Both the position numbers and the translations under genes were made by a program. Shown piece by piece: positions 1 through 12,557 of a stretch of DNA of 64,000 nucleotides. Each line of letters starts with the position of its first letter. Positions within the stretch are counted from its first letter, which is position 1. This DNA comes from Rhizobium oryzihabitans (GTDB taxonomy: Bacteria; Pseudomonadota; Alphaproteobacteria; Rhizobiales; Rhizobiaceae): contig NZ_CP048632.1 of assembly GCF_010669145.1 (NCBI RefSeq), forward strand, positions 3,120,501-3,184,500, read 5' to 3'. The notes under the pieces are model-generated. The model had not been told where the DNA came from. It worked only from the letters and a program-made list of their open reading frames with translations, and did no database searches.

Positions 1-648
1 CTGCCGGCCGGCGCCCGCCTGCTGCCGCTCGGCGAGGCGGCGACGCTCGAGGAAAATTCGAGCGGCATGCTGCTGACCTTCGGTTTCGCCATCGCCATCA
101 TCTTCCTCGTGCTGGCCGCGCAGTTCGAAAGCGTGCTGAGCTCGGTCATCATCATGTCGACGGTGCCGCTTGGTCTTGCCTGCGCCGTCATCGCGCTGCT
201 TGTCACCGGATCGAGCCTCAACGTCTACAGCCAGATCGGCCTTGTGCTTCTCGTCGGCGTGATGGCGAAGAACGGCATTCTCATCGTCGAATTCGCCAAT
301 CATCTGCGCGATCAGGGTGCTACCGTGCGCGAAGCCATCGAAAAGGCGACGAGCATTCGCCTGCGCCCCGTGATGATGACGATGATCGCGACCATTCTCG
401 GCGGCGTTCCGCTGGTATTGGCGCAGGGTGCTGGCGCGGAAGCACGCATCGCACTCGGCTGGGTCATTGTCGGCGGTCTCGGCTTTGCGACGCTGGTGAC
501 GCTCTACATCACCCCGGTCTCCTATCTCCTGATCGCCCGTTTCGCCAAGCCGCAGGCGGATGAGGAAATCCGCCTCCACCGTGAACTGGAGCTTGCCGCG
601 CGCCGCAAGGCGTTGGAAGAGGACAAGCAGCTGCTGGCGGCGGAATAA
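1..648 (+). CDS. RND efflux transporter permease, C-terminal part (5' end outside window)
   Basis: The reading frame is open from base 1, so the gene begins before the window; 215 C-terminal residues are seen. It is the end of an inner-membrane RND (AcrB/MexB-type) proton-driven drug exporter. The segment LAAQFESVLSSVIIMSTVPL, then GLVLLVGVMAKNGILIVEFA and RLRPVMMTMIATILGGVPL, are hallmark sequences of the last transmembrane helices of this family. Five or so hydrophobic helices can be counted before a charged tail rich in Glu, Arg and Lys. The membrane fusion partner would be expected upstream, out of view. The substrate cannot be told from this fragment. Confidence 0.93.
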   Translation: MPAGARLLPLGEAATLEENSSGMLLTFGFAIAIIFLVLAAQFESVLSSVIIMSTVPLGLACAVIALLVTGSSLNVYSQIGLVLLVGVMAKNGILIVEFANHLRDQGATVREAIEKATSIRLRPVMMTMIATILGGVPLVLAQGAGAEARIALGWVIVGGLGFATLVTLYITPVSYLLIARFAKPQADEEIRLHRELELAARRKALEEDKQLLAAE

Positions 649-780
649 AAACTGCTGCGCCAAACGCTGTTTGGCGCGCCCGCGATGCTGGACAAAGCGT
701 TAACCTTATCCCATACCACGCAACGGAATTTCGTAACGGGTCGAGTCCGTTACGGCGGTATCTTGCGGTGGAGATGGACG

Positions 781-2193
781 ATGGCGCTGAAAGATGTGGT
801 GGCGGGAAAACGCAACGAAGAGGGCATCGCCTCTGCGCTGGCGGTGCTGAAGCAGCAGCTGGGCGACAAGCTCCAGACCGGCCAGGCTTTTCGTGAGCAG
901 CATGGCCACACCACCACCTATCTCACCTTGCAGGCGCCTGACGGCGTCGTCTTTGCCGAAAGCTCAGACGATGTGAAAGCCGTGGTGAAGGCCTGCGCGC
1001 ACTATAAGGTGCCGGTCATTCCCTTCGGTACGGGCTCATCGCTGGAAGGGCAGGTCAATGCGCCCAGTGGCGGAATCTGCATCGATTTCAGCCGGATGAA
1101 TCGTATCCTTCAGGTGAATGCCGAAGATCTGGATGTGACGGTGGAACCGGGTGTCACACGCGAAGACCTCAACGTCTATCTGCGCGATACCGGCCTGTTC
1201 TTTCCGATCGATCCGGGCGCTAACGCGTCCATCGGCGGCATGGCTTCCACGCGTGCTTCCGGCACCAATGCCGTGCGTTATGGCACGATGAAGGACAATG
1301 TTCTGGCCGTCACCGCTGTTGTCGCCAATGGCGAGGAAATCCGCACTGCGCGCCGTGCCCGCAAGTCGTCCGCCGGTTACGATCTGACGCGGCTATTCGT
1401 CGGCGCTGAGGGCACGCTCGGGGTTTTGACCTCGGTCACGCTGCGGCTGCAGGGAATTCCGGAAAAGATCGCCGGTGGCGTCTGCACCTTCGACAGCATC
1501 AAGGCGGCCTGCGATGCCGTCATCATGACGATCCAGATGGGTGTTCCGGTTGCCCGCATCGAATTGCTTGATGAGGTGCAGGTGCGCGCCTGCAACGTCT
1601 ATTCCGGCCTGAATTACGCTGAAAAGCCGACGCTGTTTGTGGAGTTCCACGGCACCGAGGAGACAGCGGCGCTGCAATCGCAGCAGTTTGCCGAGATCGC
1701 TGCCGAATGCGGCAGTGTCGATTTCCGCTGGACCAGCGATGCGGCAGAACGCAACAAGCTCTGGAAAGCGCGTCATGACGCCTATTGGGCATCGCGGGCG
1801 CTTGCCCCCCACCTCGACGGACTTTCCACCGATGTCTGCGTGCCGATTTCGCGGCTGGCGGACTGCGTGGTGGAAACCCAGCAGGATATTGCGGAAAACG
1901 GCTTTCTGGCACCGATCGTCGGCCATGCGGGCGACGGCAATTTCCATGTGCTCATCCTGTTCGATGGCAAGGATGCCGAAAGCGTTTCGAAAACCGAAGC
2001 CTTCGTCGCCCGCCTCAACCGCCGGGCCATCGCCATGGACGGCACCTGCACCGGTGAACACGGCATCGGCCAGGGTAAGATGAGTTTTCTGGCCGAAGAG
2101 GCGGGAAATGCGCTCGATGTGATGCGTGCCATCAAAACGTCGCTCGATCCCGATAATATCTTCAATCCGGGCAAGTTGTTCCGTCTTCTCTGA
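781..2193 (+). CDS. FAD-linked oxidase, D-lactate/glycolate dehydrogenase (GlcD-like)
   Basis: A 470-residue flavoprotein of the FAD_binding_4 plus FAD-oxidase C family, which oxidises D-2-hydroxy acids such as D-lactate or glycolate and passes electrons to a quinone or cytochrome. The FAD-binding loop PFGTGSSLEGQ lies near residue 81, PGANASIGGMASTRASGTNA near 146, and the C-terminal HAGDGNFH and CTGEHGIGQGK motifs near 382 and 423. The open frame runs up to 685, but ATG 781 is chosen because GGTGGAGATG lies just upstream and family members start at this point. It appears to be a single gene, 91 nt before the AsmA-like gene. The exact substrate is not decided by the sequence. Confidence 0.9.
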   Translation: MALKDVVAGKRNEEGIASALAVLKQQLGDKLQTGQAFREQHGHTTTYLTLQAPDGVVFAESSDDVKAVVKACAHYKVPVIPFGTGSSLEGQVNAPSGGICIDFSRMNRILQVNAEDLDVTVEPGVTREDLNVYLRDTGLFFPIDPGANASIGGMASTRASGTNAVRYGTMKDNVLAVTAVVANGEEIRTARRARKSSAGYDLTRLFVGAEGTLGVLTSVTLRLQGIPEKIAGGVCTFDSIKAACDAVIMTIQMGVPVARIELLDEVQVRACNVYSGLNYAEKPTLFVEFHGTEETAALQSQQFAEIAAECGSVDFRWTSDAAERNKLWKARHDAYWASRALAPHLDGLSTDVCVPISRLADCVVETQQDIAENGFLAPIVGHAGDGNFHVLILFDGKDAESVSKTEAFVARLNRRAIAMDGTCTGEHGIGQGKMSFLAEEAGNALDVMRAIKTSLDPDNIFNPGKLFRLL

Positions 2194-2284
2194 TCATTCT
2201 CACAATTGATTGGTACAAAAGGCTGCTTGCCGTTAAGGCAAATAAGAATAGGTTTGCAGCGTTCGCGAAGGGAGATGCAGGTCA

Positions 2285-6016
<3,732 letters not shown>

Positions 6017-6084
6017 GTTTTTCGCGATGGGCAGCAATCGTTCTGCCGGTTGCAGAAGTTATGAAACCCTTCCCCAAACACCTC

Positions 6085-6113
6085 GTCATCCTCGGGCCTG
6101 ACCCGAGGATGAC
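6085..6113. repeat. 29-bp intergenic palindrome, copy 1
   Basis: Twelve-base arms GTCATCCTCGGG and CCCGAGGATGAC flank the loop CCTGA. An almost identical copy lies at 12558-12586 behind hflC, and a degenerate relative is part of the mosaic element at 33485-33630. It sits 68 nt after the AsmA-like gene and could act as an RNA hairpin at the end of its transcript. Confidence 0.9.
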
Positions 6114-6216
6114 AAGGCGTTTGGCGAGAGGTTAGAGACTTTGTCTCAGGATGAATTTTGGAGCGGTCCGGATACGTGACGCTTCAACTGCTTTGCCAAA
6201 ATTATCCGATAGCCCG

Positions 6217-6543
6217 TCAAATCCAGCTTTCGCGCTCGCCGAAAGGCGTATTGGCGTCGAAATTTTTGGTGCCGATCCTGCTGCTTTCTCCGGACAGGAT
6301 GGGCTTGTCCGCGCTTTCGCCTGGGGAGGCCGATCTGTCGGCGCTGTTTTCGAGCGCTTCGAGCTCAGCCTTCATAGATGCGATTGCGCTCTTCAGCTCT
6401 TCCTGGGCTTTCGCTTCGGTGGCCTGGGAAAGCTCCGACTGCTTTTCGGCAATCTGCGCTTTTAATTCGGAAACGGTTGAAGACGAGGTTGAGGAGGAGA
6501 GGACGGAAACAGCGATGCTCGTTCCCGAAACGGCGGAAGCCAT
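6217..6543 (-). CDS. Hypothetical protein with central coiled coil (FlxA-like)
   Basis: A 108-residue protein with a Ser/Thr-rich N-terminus (VLSSSTSSSTVSELKAQ) and a strong heptad pattern at about residues 27-66 (ELKAQIAEKQSELSQ, then KSAIASMKAELEALE). This is like the small FlxA-type coiled-coil proteins seen in rhizobia. The start at 6543 is followed by a hydrophobic/Ser stretch but has no clear signal peptide, and the ribosome site is weak. Several plus-strand open frames overlap it, but only this frame has a protein-like composition. Function unknown. Confidence 0.6.
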   Translation of the reverse strand: MASAVSGTSIAVSVLSSSTSSSTVSELKAQIAEKQSELSQATEAKAQEELKSAIASMKAELEALENSADRSASPGESADKPILSGESSRIGTKNFDANTPFGERESWI

Positions 6544-6755
6544 GGGGCGCCTCGTGGCGGAAGTGTGGATTTGAAAGGTCTGAAACAGAAATTTAAAGCA
6601 AGGCTACGCAATACGGGGATGCCTTGGAGCGCAGATTAATCAGCTAATGTTTAATGAATGCTTTCACCGCGTTACGAGTTTTCGGCGGGAATATTAGTAG
6701 TCACCCGGCGCGGAAACCGGGCTCGGGTTTCAATCGCTCACGCTACCGAAAATGT

Positions 6756-6965
6756 TCAGCGGGTCTTGAGCCAGTTCAGCACATAGACCCGCAAGGATGA
6801 GGACAGATTGCTGTCGGCTGGCCGGTTGTCGTCTATTTCGGCAAGCAGGGCGGCGAAGCTGATCTTGCGCTTTTCGGCGATGATTTTCAGCTCGTCCCAG
6901 AAGGCATCCTCGAGCGAAATGCTGGTGCGGTGGCCGTGCAATGTCGCGGAATGCTTGCGGATCAT
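6756..6965 (-). CDS. Ribbon-helix-helix (RHH_4-type) small DNA-binding protein
   Basis: A 69-residue protein. The stretch RTSISLEDAFWDELKIIAEK (residues 13-32) is the beta-strand plus first helix of a ribbon-helix-helix fold, followed by the second helix ISFAALLAEID and a conserved C-terminal segment SLRVYVLNWLK. Proteins of this kind are common beside sspB and the DUF4169 gene in Rhizobiales. It is the last gene of the minus-strand group sspB, DUF4169, RHH, with a gap of 110 nt to the DUF4169 gene. The target is not known. Confidence 0.8.
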   Translation of the reverse strand: MIRKHSATLHGHRTSISLEDAFWDELKIIAEKRKISFAALLAEIDDNRPADSNLSSSLRVYVLNWLKTR

Positions 6966-7075
6966 CAGATCGCTCCCCGGCTGGAAATCTCAATCATATT
7001 TCGCCGGTAAGCCTCTGTTTCGCTATTCTGTGATGATTTCCCGGGAGGATTTTCCGGGCCTTCAAAGCCGGATGA

Positions 7076-7279
7076 TCAGTCCCTGTCAGTCCTGTCGTCG
7101 TCTTTTTCGAGCCGCCTCTGATCGAGTGCCTTTTCGGCTTTCTCGTTAAGGGCCGATGTCAGATTTTTTTCCGCCTTTGTCCGGCCGAAGGACAGGCGGT
7201 TTTGCTCCGCCTGTTTTTCTTTTTCGCTGCGGGCTTTCTGCTTTCGAAACTGACGCAGATTGACGATATCGGCGGCCAT
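7076..7279 (-). CDS. DUF4169 family protein
   Basis: A 67-residue, very basic and highly charged protein. The start MAADIVNLRQFRKQKARSEK and the middle RLSFGRTKAEK are typical of the DUF4169 family, found in Alphaproteobacteria and usually next to sspB. No membrane segment or signal peptide is seen. It lies 44 nt downstream of sspB on the same strand and is probably co-transcribed. Biochemical role unknown. Confidence 0.85.
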   Translation of the reverse strand: MAADIVNLRQFRKQKARSEKEKQAEQNRLSFGRTKAEKNLTSALNEKAEKALDQRRLEKDDDRTDRD

Positions 7280-7323
7280 GCGGATATGTCTCCTTGAGTT
7301 TCGCGCGGTCAGACAGGAAGCTG

Positions 7324-7835
7324 TTATTGCTTCTTGCGGAAAGCATCCAGTGAAACGACGGAGCCTTCCTTCTTTTCCTCACCGGCCTTGGGGCTTCGGC
7401 GGTGGAAGCCGGTTTTGCCTCGTTGGAAACGGGGTAGGCGGTGATTTCGGCGTCTTCCATCTCTTCCTCGTCGGCCAGGGGCACATCGAACTCAAGTTCG
7501 AAATTGACCGAAGGATCGTAGAAACCGCGAATGGCGTTATAGGGAATGACCAGCTTTTCCGGGGTGTCCGAGAAGGACAGGCCGATTTCGAAGCCGGTTT
7601 CGGTCACCTTCAGGTCCCAGAACTGGTGCTGGATGACGATGGTCATCTGCTCGGCATATTTTGCCTTGAGGTGCTGGGAAATCCGCACCCCGGGCGCGCC
7701 GGTCAGGAAGGTGATGAAGAAATGGTGGTCGCCGGGCAGGCGGCCGGTTGCGGCCACTTCACCCAAAACTTTACGAATAACGCCGCGAAGGGCATCCTGT
7801 GCGAGAATGTCGTAACGGATATGATCCTGCCCCAT
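7324..7835 (-). pseudogene. sspB: ClpXP adaptor SspB, interrupted by a one-base frameshift
   Basis: The N-terminal frame from ATG 7835 (MGQDHIRYDILAQDALRG) matches alphaproteobacterial SspB, which binds ssrA-tagged proteins and delivers them to ClpXP. The core IRGFYDPSVNFELEFDVP is intact. At the run of four G at 7390-7393 (plus strand) the frame shifts. The family's C-terminus, GEEKKEGSVVSLDAFRKKQ ending at 7324, lies in another frame. Adding one G restores 170 residues and the ClpX-binding tail. Without it translation would run on to 7146 through the DUF4169 gene. A single missing base in a homopolymer suggests a sequencing error. The ssrA gene itself lies next door at about 8065-8400, a fitting functional neighbour. 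Confidence 0.85.
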
Positions 7836-8064
7836 GCGGTCCTGTCTTTCCCTTATTCGAACGTCTTTTAAAGCGCGGCGCGTCATGCGCGCCAAGGACG
7901 CTGTAACACTTTGAATCTTTGCGTAATCCTTGAGCCAGTATCTATTCGGTCCTGACGGCTACGCGTTGCCCAAGTATACGCAATGTCCTGAACGGCAGCA
8001 ACGGAAAAGCCGATGCCGATCGCAAGTCAGCTATCATATAACCAATTCAGGCAAAATGGAGAAG

Positions 8065-8400
8065 GTGGAGGTTTCTGTTGCCAGGTACCTCCGAACCCCG
8101 CCTCACGGGGCTAACCGTGAGGACTTAGAGCGGAATTCCCGCACCGCCATTAGGCAGCGAGAGCGTATTCCTTAGCGTTGTTGTCGTTTGCAACTACACT
8201 TGTGACCCGATAACGGCGGTATCATGCCGAGCAAAAGTTCGATCTTTACGCCCTTGTCGATCCTATTTCGCCCCCATCAAAAGCCGGCCTTGTTCAAGAA
8301 AGCCGCCGGTTTTTGGTGGAGGCGCCGGGTACCGCCCCCGGGTCCAATAGGTTTATTACACCGACCGTTTATCGCCATAGCCGGGTTGCCCCGGCAAGGC
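8065..8400 (-). ncRNA. ssrA: Circularly permuted two-piece tmRNA
   Basis: On the minus strand the order is acceptor piece, spacer, coding piece, as in Alphaproteobacteria. The acceptor piece ends in GGCGCCTCCACCA, its CCA end at 8314. A spacer that folds (CCGGCGGCTTTC, GCCGGC) runs to about 8276. The coding piece starts at 8275 with GGGGGCGAAATAGGATCGAC, whose first seven bases pair with CGCCTCC of the acceptor end. The tag reading frame is 8191 to 8150: ANDNNAKEYALAA then TAA. Hairpins CCTCACGG/CCGTGAGG and GGAGGT/ACCTCC follow. The outer ends (8065 and 8400) are estimates. tmRNA rescues stalled ribosomes, and its tag is recognised by SspB/ClpXP. No gene is seen in 7836-8064. Confidence 0.92.
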
Positions 8401-8576
8401 TCATATAGGCGTTTCCCGTGGCCGAGAAAAGGGGGGCGATGACAATTCCATGAAAAGGTTTCGTGTTTGCGCCCGGCAATTTAGACTATTCTTGACGACG
8501 AGGGATTGCTGACACATTCTCCGTGCAACCGGTCACCAGAAACAACACCGGGCCGGGGACACACGAAGGAGTGGAC

Positions 8577-8885
8577 ATGACTGACTATCTCGCAGATGTG
8601 AAGAAATACGATGCAGCAGCCGACGAAGCCATTGTCGGCAAGATCGTCAAGCATCTCGGCATTGCCTTGCGCAACCGGGATTCATCGCTGGTGTCCGCTT
8701 CCGATCCGGAAGAGCTTGCGCGTGTGAAGGCGAGCTGGTGCGGCAAGAAGCTCGGCGTGACCGATGACAGCGCCGACAAGGCGATTGATGCCACCGCCAA
8801 GGCCATGGCTGCTGATCGCTCCAAGTCGCGCGTCACTTTCTATTACCTTGTCGCCAAGGAACTGGGCAAACTCCAGTCGCTCTGA
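8577..8885 (+). CDS. DUF2853 family protein
   Basis: A 102-residue protein starting MTDYLADVKKYDAAADE, with VKASWCGKKLGV in the middle and SRVTFYYLVAKELGKL near the end, the typical pattern of the DUF2853 family of small helical proteins in Proteobacteria. ATG 8577 is preceded by GAAGGAGTGGAC, a good ribosome site; an in-frame upstream start at 8523 is less likely. It is a single gene before thyA, 91 nt away. Function unknown. Confidence 0.87.
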   Translation: MTDYLADVKKYDAAADEAIVGKIVKHLGIALRNRDSSLVSASDPEELARVKASWCGKKLGVTDDSADKAIDATAKAMAADRSKSRVTFYYLVAKELGKLQSL

Positions 8886-8976
8886 TTTGAGCCGGGGATA
8901 GCCCTGAATAGGTGATTGGTTCTGCCGCCCTGTGCTATTATATTCCACTGATATCAGGGAATCGGCGGCAGAACGC

Positions 8977-9770
8977 ATGAAACAATATCTCGATCTTCTT
9001 CGGCATGTGATGGAAACCGGCTCCGACCGTGGAGACCGCACCGGCACCGGCACGCGCTCGGTCTTCGGTTACCAGATGCGTTTTGACCTTTCCGAAGGTT
9101 TTCCGGTTCTGACCACCAAGAAACTGCATCTGCGCTCGATCATCCATGAACTGCTGTGGTTCCTGAAGGGTGACACCAATATCGCCTATCTCAAGGAAAA
9201 CGGCGTTTCCATCTGGGACGAGTGGGCCGACGAGAACGGCGATCTCGGCCCGTCTATGGCGCGCAATGGCGCTCCTGGCCGGCACCTGACGGCCGCCATA
9301 TCGACCAGATCGCGCTTTTGATCGAGGCCCTTAAAACCAATCCCAATTCCCGCCGTCACATCGTTTCGGCGTGGAACCCGGCGCTGGTGGATGAGATGGC
9401 GCTGCCGCCCTGCCATTGCCTGTTCCAGTTCTACGTTTCTGACGGAAAGCTGTCCTGCCAGCTCTACCAGCGCTCGGCCGATATCTTCCTCGGCGTTCCC
9501 TTCAACATCGCATCCTATGCGCTTCTGACGCTGATGGTGGCGCAGGTCACGGGCCTGAAGCCGGGCGATTTCGTCCATACGCTCGGCGATGCGCATATCT
9601 ACGCCAACCATTTCGAACAGGCGAAGCTGCAGATGACGCGCACGCCCAAGGCCCTGCCGACGATGCGTCTCAATCCTGACGTCAAGGACCTTTTCGCCTT
9701 TAAATTCGAAGACTTTACGCTTGAGAATTACGAGGCCGATTCAAGCATCAAGGCGCCGATCGCGGTATGA
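8977..9770 (+). pseudogene. thyA: Thymidylate synthase, interrupted by a one-base frameshift
   Basis: ThyA makes dTMP from dUMP using methylene-tetrahydrofolate. The N-terminal part ([20 protein letters not shown], then [20 protein letters not shown]) is in one frame and the rest in another. The second part includes the active-site Cys motif [13 protein letters not shown], the dUMP-binding [20 protein letters not shown] and the end [10 protein letters not shown]. The break is at CCC 9249-9251, where the family has [14 protein letters not shown]. One extra C restores it and gives exactly 264 residues, the usual length. The gene overlaps folA by 4 nt (ATGA), so both halves of the dTMP/folate cycle are co-translated. 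The base loss is probably an assembly error, since no second thymidylate synthase is seen in this window. Confidence 0.92.
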
Positions 9771-10294
9771 GCGAGCCGCGCGTCACCCTCATCGTCGCGG
9801 TCTCGGAAAACGGCGTTATCGGCCGCGACCTCGACATGCCGTGGAAGCTTTCCACCGACCTCAAGCGCTTCAAGGCGATGACGATGGGCAAGCCGCTCAT
9901 CATGGGCCGCAAGACGTTTCTGTCCGTTGGCGAGCGCCCCCTGCCGGGTCGGCCGCACATCATCGTCAGCCGCAATGCAGACTACAGACCGGCGGGTGTG
10001 GATGTCGTTTCATCGCTGGAAGACGCCCTGAAGCTTGCCAAGACAAAGGCTGCGGAACTTGGGGTGGATGAGGTTTTCGTGGCCGGCGGCGGGGAAATTT
10101 ACCGTCAGGCCATGCCGTTTGCCGATCAACTTTCCGTCACCCATGTGGCGGTAAAGCTCGATGGCGACACTTTTTTTCCGGAAATAGATCCGGCCGTGTT
10201 TGAAAAAGTCGAGGAAAATGCCGCTCCCGCAGGGGAAAGGGACAATTATCCCGTTCTGTTCACCACTTATTTGCGAAGAGCCGCGTCAAAGTGA
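9767..10294 (+). CDS. folA: Dihydrofolate reductase
   Basis: A 175-residue enzyme that reduces dihydrofolate to tetrahydrofolate with NADPH, restoring the folate used by ThyA. Visible motifs are [20 protein letters not shown] (residues about 16-35, with the substrate-binding Asp in DLDMPW), [20 protein letters not shown] and the NADPH-binding [20 protein letters not shown]. It starts at ATG 9767, which overlaps the thyA stop codon, showing translational coupling. No terminator is seen behind it before hflK. Confidence 0.97.
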   Translation: MSEPRVTLIVAVSENGVIGRDLDMPWKLSTDLKRFKAMTMGKPLIMGRKTFLSVGERPLPGRPHIIVSRNADYRPAGVDVVSSLEDALKLAKTKAAELGVDEVFVAGGGEIYRQAMPFADQLSVTHVAVKLDGDTFFPEIDPAVFEKVEENAAPAGERDNYPVLFTTYLRRAASK

Positions 10295-10437
10295 ACTATT
10301 TACCCTGATTGGGTATTTAGTTACCACCTCTGCGTTGAAACGGACGCTTCTCCTTCTTATAACGGGTCGATATTCCCGCCGCACGCGAGCAATCGCTTTC
10401 GAACGGAACCGGGAGAGGCTTTTATAAAGAGGTATTG

Positions 10438-11559
10438 ATGCCCTGGAGCAATCAGAATGGCGGCGGCGGCCCTTGGGGCGGCGGCGGTGGAGGAAACAAC
10501 CAGGGCGGCGGTGGCGGCCCATGGGGGCAGGGGCCTAACCGGCCTCGCGGCGGTGGCGGCGGCGGCAATGGCGGCCCGCCCGATCTGGAAGAGATCATCC
10601 GGCGCAGTCAGGACCGTTTCAGGAATGTCCTGCCAGGCGGCTTCAACGGCGGCGCGGTTGCGATCCTCGTTCTCGTCGTTCTGGTATTCCTTGGCATCCA
10701 GTCCATCTACACCGTCCAGCCGGACGAGCGCGGCGTTGAACTGCGTTTCGGGCGTCCGAAGGACGAAATCTCGATGCCGGGCCTGCATTTCCATCTGTGG
10801 CCGATCGAGACGGTTGAAATCGTCAAGGTGACCGAGCAGCAGCAGAACATCGGTTCGCGCGCCTCGTCTTCCTCGTCGAGCGGCGTGATGCTGACCGGCG
10901 ACCAAAATATCGTCAACGTGCAGTTCTCGGTGCTCTATACGGTTTCCGATCCGAAATCCTACCTCTTCAACGTCGACAGCCCGGCTGAGACGCTGCAGCA
11001 GGTATCCGAAAGCGCCATGCGCGAAGTCGTCGGCCGCCGTCCGGCACAGGACATTTTCCGTGATAACCGTCAGGCGATCGCGGCAGATGTGCGCACCATC
11101 ATCCAGTCCACCATGGACGGTTACGGCGCCGGCATTTCCATCAATGCCGTGGCTATCGAAGATGCGGCGCCGCCGCGCGAAGTGGCTGATGCGTTCGATG
11201 AAGTGCAGCGTGCCGAGCAGGACGAGGATCGTTTCGTTCAGGAAGCCAACCAGTACGCCAACCAGAAGCTGGGTGCCGCACGTGGTCAGGCCGCACAGAT
11301 CGTCGAAGAGGCGAATGCTTACAAGTCGCGTGTCGTCAACGAGGCGCAGGGTGAGGCGCAGCGCTTCATCTCCATTTACGATCAGTATCGCACAGCGCCG
11401 GATGTGACCCGTCAGCGTATGTTCCTGGAAACCATGGAACAGGTCCTGAAGGGCTCCAACAAGGTCATCATCGACGAGAAACAGGGCGTGGTGCCTTATC
11501 TGCCTCTGAATGAGATCATGCGCGGCAATACCGGCGCAGCACAGCAGGGAGGCAACTGA
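10438..11559 (+). CDS. hflK: FtsH protease modulator HflK
   Basis: A 373-residue SPFH/prohibitin-family membrane protein that forms a large complex with HflC around the FtsH protease. The N-terminal 45 residues are rich in Gly, Asn and Pro (cytoplasmic tail), followed by one membrane helix (AVAILVLVVLVFLGIQSIYTV, about residues 72-92) and the Band 7 domain starting VQPDERGVELRFGRP. The coiled-coil region (QYANQKLGAARGQAAQIVEE) and a C-terminal YLPLNE segment are present. ATG 10438 follows AAAGAGGT. hflC starts 1 nt after its stop codon, so the two are one operon. Confidence 0.96.
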   Translation: MPWSNQNGGGGPWGGGGGGNNQGGGGGPWGQGPNRPRGGGGGGNGGPPDLEEIIRRSQDRFRNVLPGGFNGGAVAILVLVVLVFLGIQSIYTVQPDERGVELRFGRPKDEISMPGLHFHLWPIETVEIVKVTEQQQNIGSRASSSSSSGVMLTGDQNIVNVQFSVLYTVSDPKSYLFNVDSPAETLQQVSESAMREVVGRRPAQDIFRDNRQAIAADVRTIIQSTMDGYGAGISINAVAIEDAAPPREVADAFDEVQRAEQDEDRFVQEANQYANQKLGAARGQAAQIVEEANAYKSRVVNEAQGEAQRFISIYDQYRTAPDVTRQRMFLETMEQVLKGSNKVIIDEKQGVVPYLPLNEIMRGNTGAAQQGGN

Positions 11560-11560
11560 T

Positions 11561-12484
11561 ATGAGCAACCGTCTTACGGCCGTTCTCGTCGGTCTCGCCG
11601 TTCTGCTTTTCTTCGGCTATTCCTCGATCTTCGTCGTCAACGAGCGCCAGCAGGCCATCGTCGTGCGCTTCGGTCAGATCCAGGATGTGAAAACCGCGCC
11701 GGGCCTCTATTTCAAGCTGCCCTTCGCCTTCATGGATGCCGACCGGGTCCAATATGTCGAGAACCGGGCCCTGCGCTTCGATCACGACAATATCCGTGTT
11801 CAGGTGTCCGGCGGCAAGTTCTACGAGGTTGATGCCTTCGTCGTCTATCGCATCACGGATGCACGCCGCTTCCGGCAGACGGTCTCCGGTGACCAGATGT
11901 CGGCGGAATCGCGGCTTCGCACCCGTCTCGACGCGTCGCTACGCCGGGTCTACGGTCTGCGCGGCTTTGAATCCGCGCTCTCGGATGCGCGTGCATCGAT
12001 GATGCAGGAAGTGCGTGACGACCTGCGTCCCGACGCGGAATCGCTCGGCATCAGCATCGTGGATGTCCGCATCCGCCGTACCGATCTGACGCAGGAAGTG
12101 TCCCAGCAGACCTTTGAGCGCATGAAGTCGGAACGTCTGGCTGAAGCCGAACTGATCCGCGCCCGTGGTAACGAAGAAGCGCAGCGCCGCCGCGCTATCG
12201 CCGATCGTCAGGTGGTGGAGTTCGAATCCGACGCACGTCGCCAGTCCGAAGTGCTTCGGGGTGAGGGCGATGCGGAGCGCAACAAGGTGTTCGGCGAAGC
12301 TTTCCAGCGCGATCCGAGCTTCTTCGAGTTCTATCGTTCGATGGCGGCCTATTCCAGCTCGCTCAGCGGAACCGGCACGACGCTGGTCCTCTCCCCGGAC
12401 TCGACCTTCTTCCGTTATTTCAACAACATCGACGGTGCTCCGTCCACGCCGCCCGCCGCGCCTGCGCCGGCACCGGCGAACTGA
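11561..12484 (+). CDS. hflC: FtsH protease modulator HflC
   Basis: The 307-residue partner of HflK. It has an N-terminal membrane helix (LTAVLVGLAVLLFFGYSSIF, residues about 4-23) and a Band 7 domain beginning VNERQQAIVVRFGQIQDVK, with the family motif FKLPFAFMDADRVQYVENR. The signature ARGNEEAQRRRAIADRQV lies in the coiled coil. The C-terminal Pro/Ala tail (APSTPPAAPAPAPAN) is typical of rhizobial copies. ATG 11561 is preceded by CAGGGAGGCAACTGAT, a strong site. A factor-independent terminator follows at 12507. The DegP protease gene downstream fits a membrane-protein quality-control neighbourhood. Confidence 0.96.
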   Translation: MSNRLTAVLVGLAVLLFFGYSSIFVVNERQQAIVVRFGQIQDVKTAPGLYFKLPFAFMDADRVQYVENRALRFDHDNIRVQVSGGKFYEVDAFVVYRITDARRFRQTVSGDQMSAESRLRTRLDASLRRVYGLRGFESALSDARASMMQEVRDDLRPDAESLGISIVDVRIRRTDLTQEVSQQTFERMKSERLAEAELIRARGNEEAQRRRAIADRQVVEFESDARRQSEVLRGEGDAERNKVFGEAFQRDPSFFEFYRSMAAYSSSLSGTGTTLVLSPDSTFFRYFNNIDGAPSTPPAAPAPAPAN

Positions 12485-12506
12485 TAACGGATCAAATACT
12501 AGTGGA

Positions 12507-12537
12507 GGGGCCGGTTTTTACCGGCCCCTTTCTTTTT
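12507..12537 (+). terminator. Rho-independent terminator of the hflKC operon
   Basis: Perfect 8-bp stem GGGGCCGG/CCGGCCCC with a short T/A loop, followed by TTTCTTTTT. It lies 22 nt after the hflC stop. The rest of the 308-nt gap up to degP holds the palindrome at 12558-12586 and no recognisable gene. Confidence 0.92.
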
Positions 12538-12557
12538 GACGGCCCCCCGCGCACGAC

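Noticed and set aside
7146..7895. Single 249-residue protein at the sspB locus as the open frame suggests
   Set aside because: Its C-terminal 80 residues are an out-of-frame reading through the true sspB tail and the DUF4169 gene; the frameshift explains it.
7930..8175. 81-residue plus-strand open frame over the tmRNA 3' region
   Set aside because: TTG start, no ribosome site, and its second half overlaps the tmRNA coding piece on the other strand.
8224..8442. 72-residue open frame within the tmRNA acceptor region
   Set aside because: The sequence is accounted for by the acceptor piece and spacer of the RNA.
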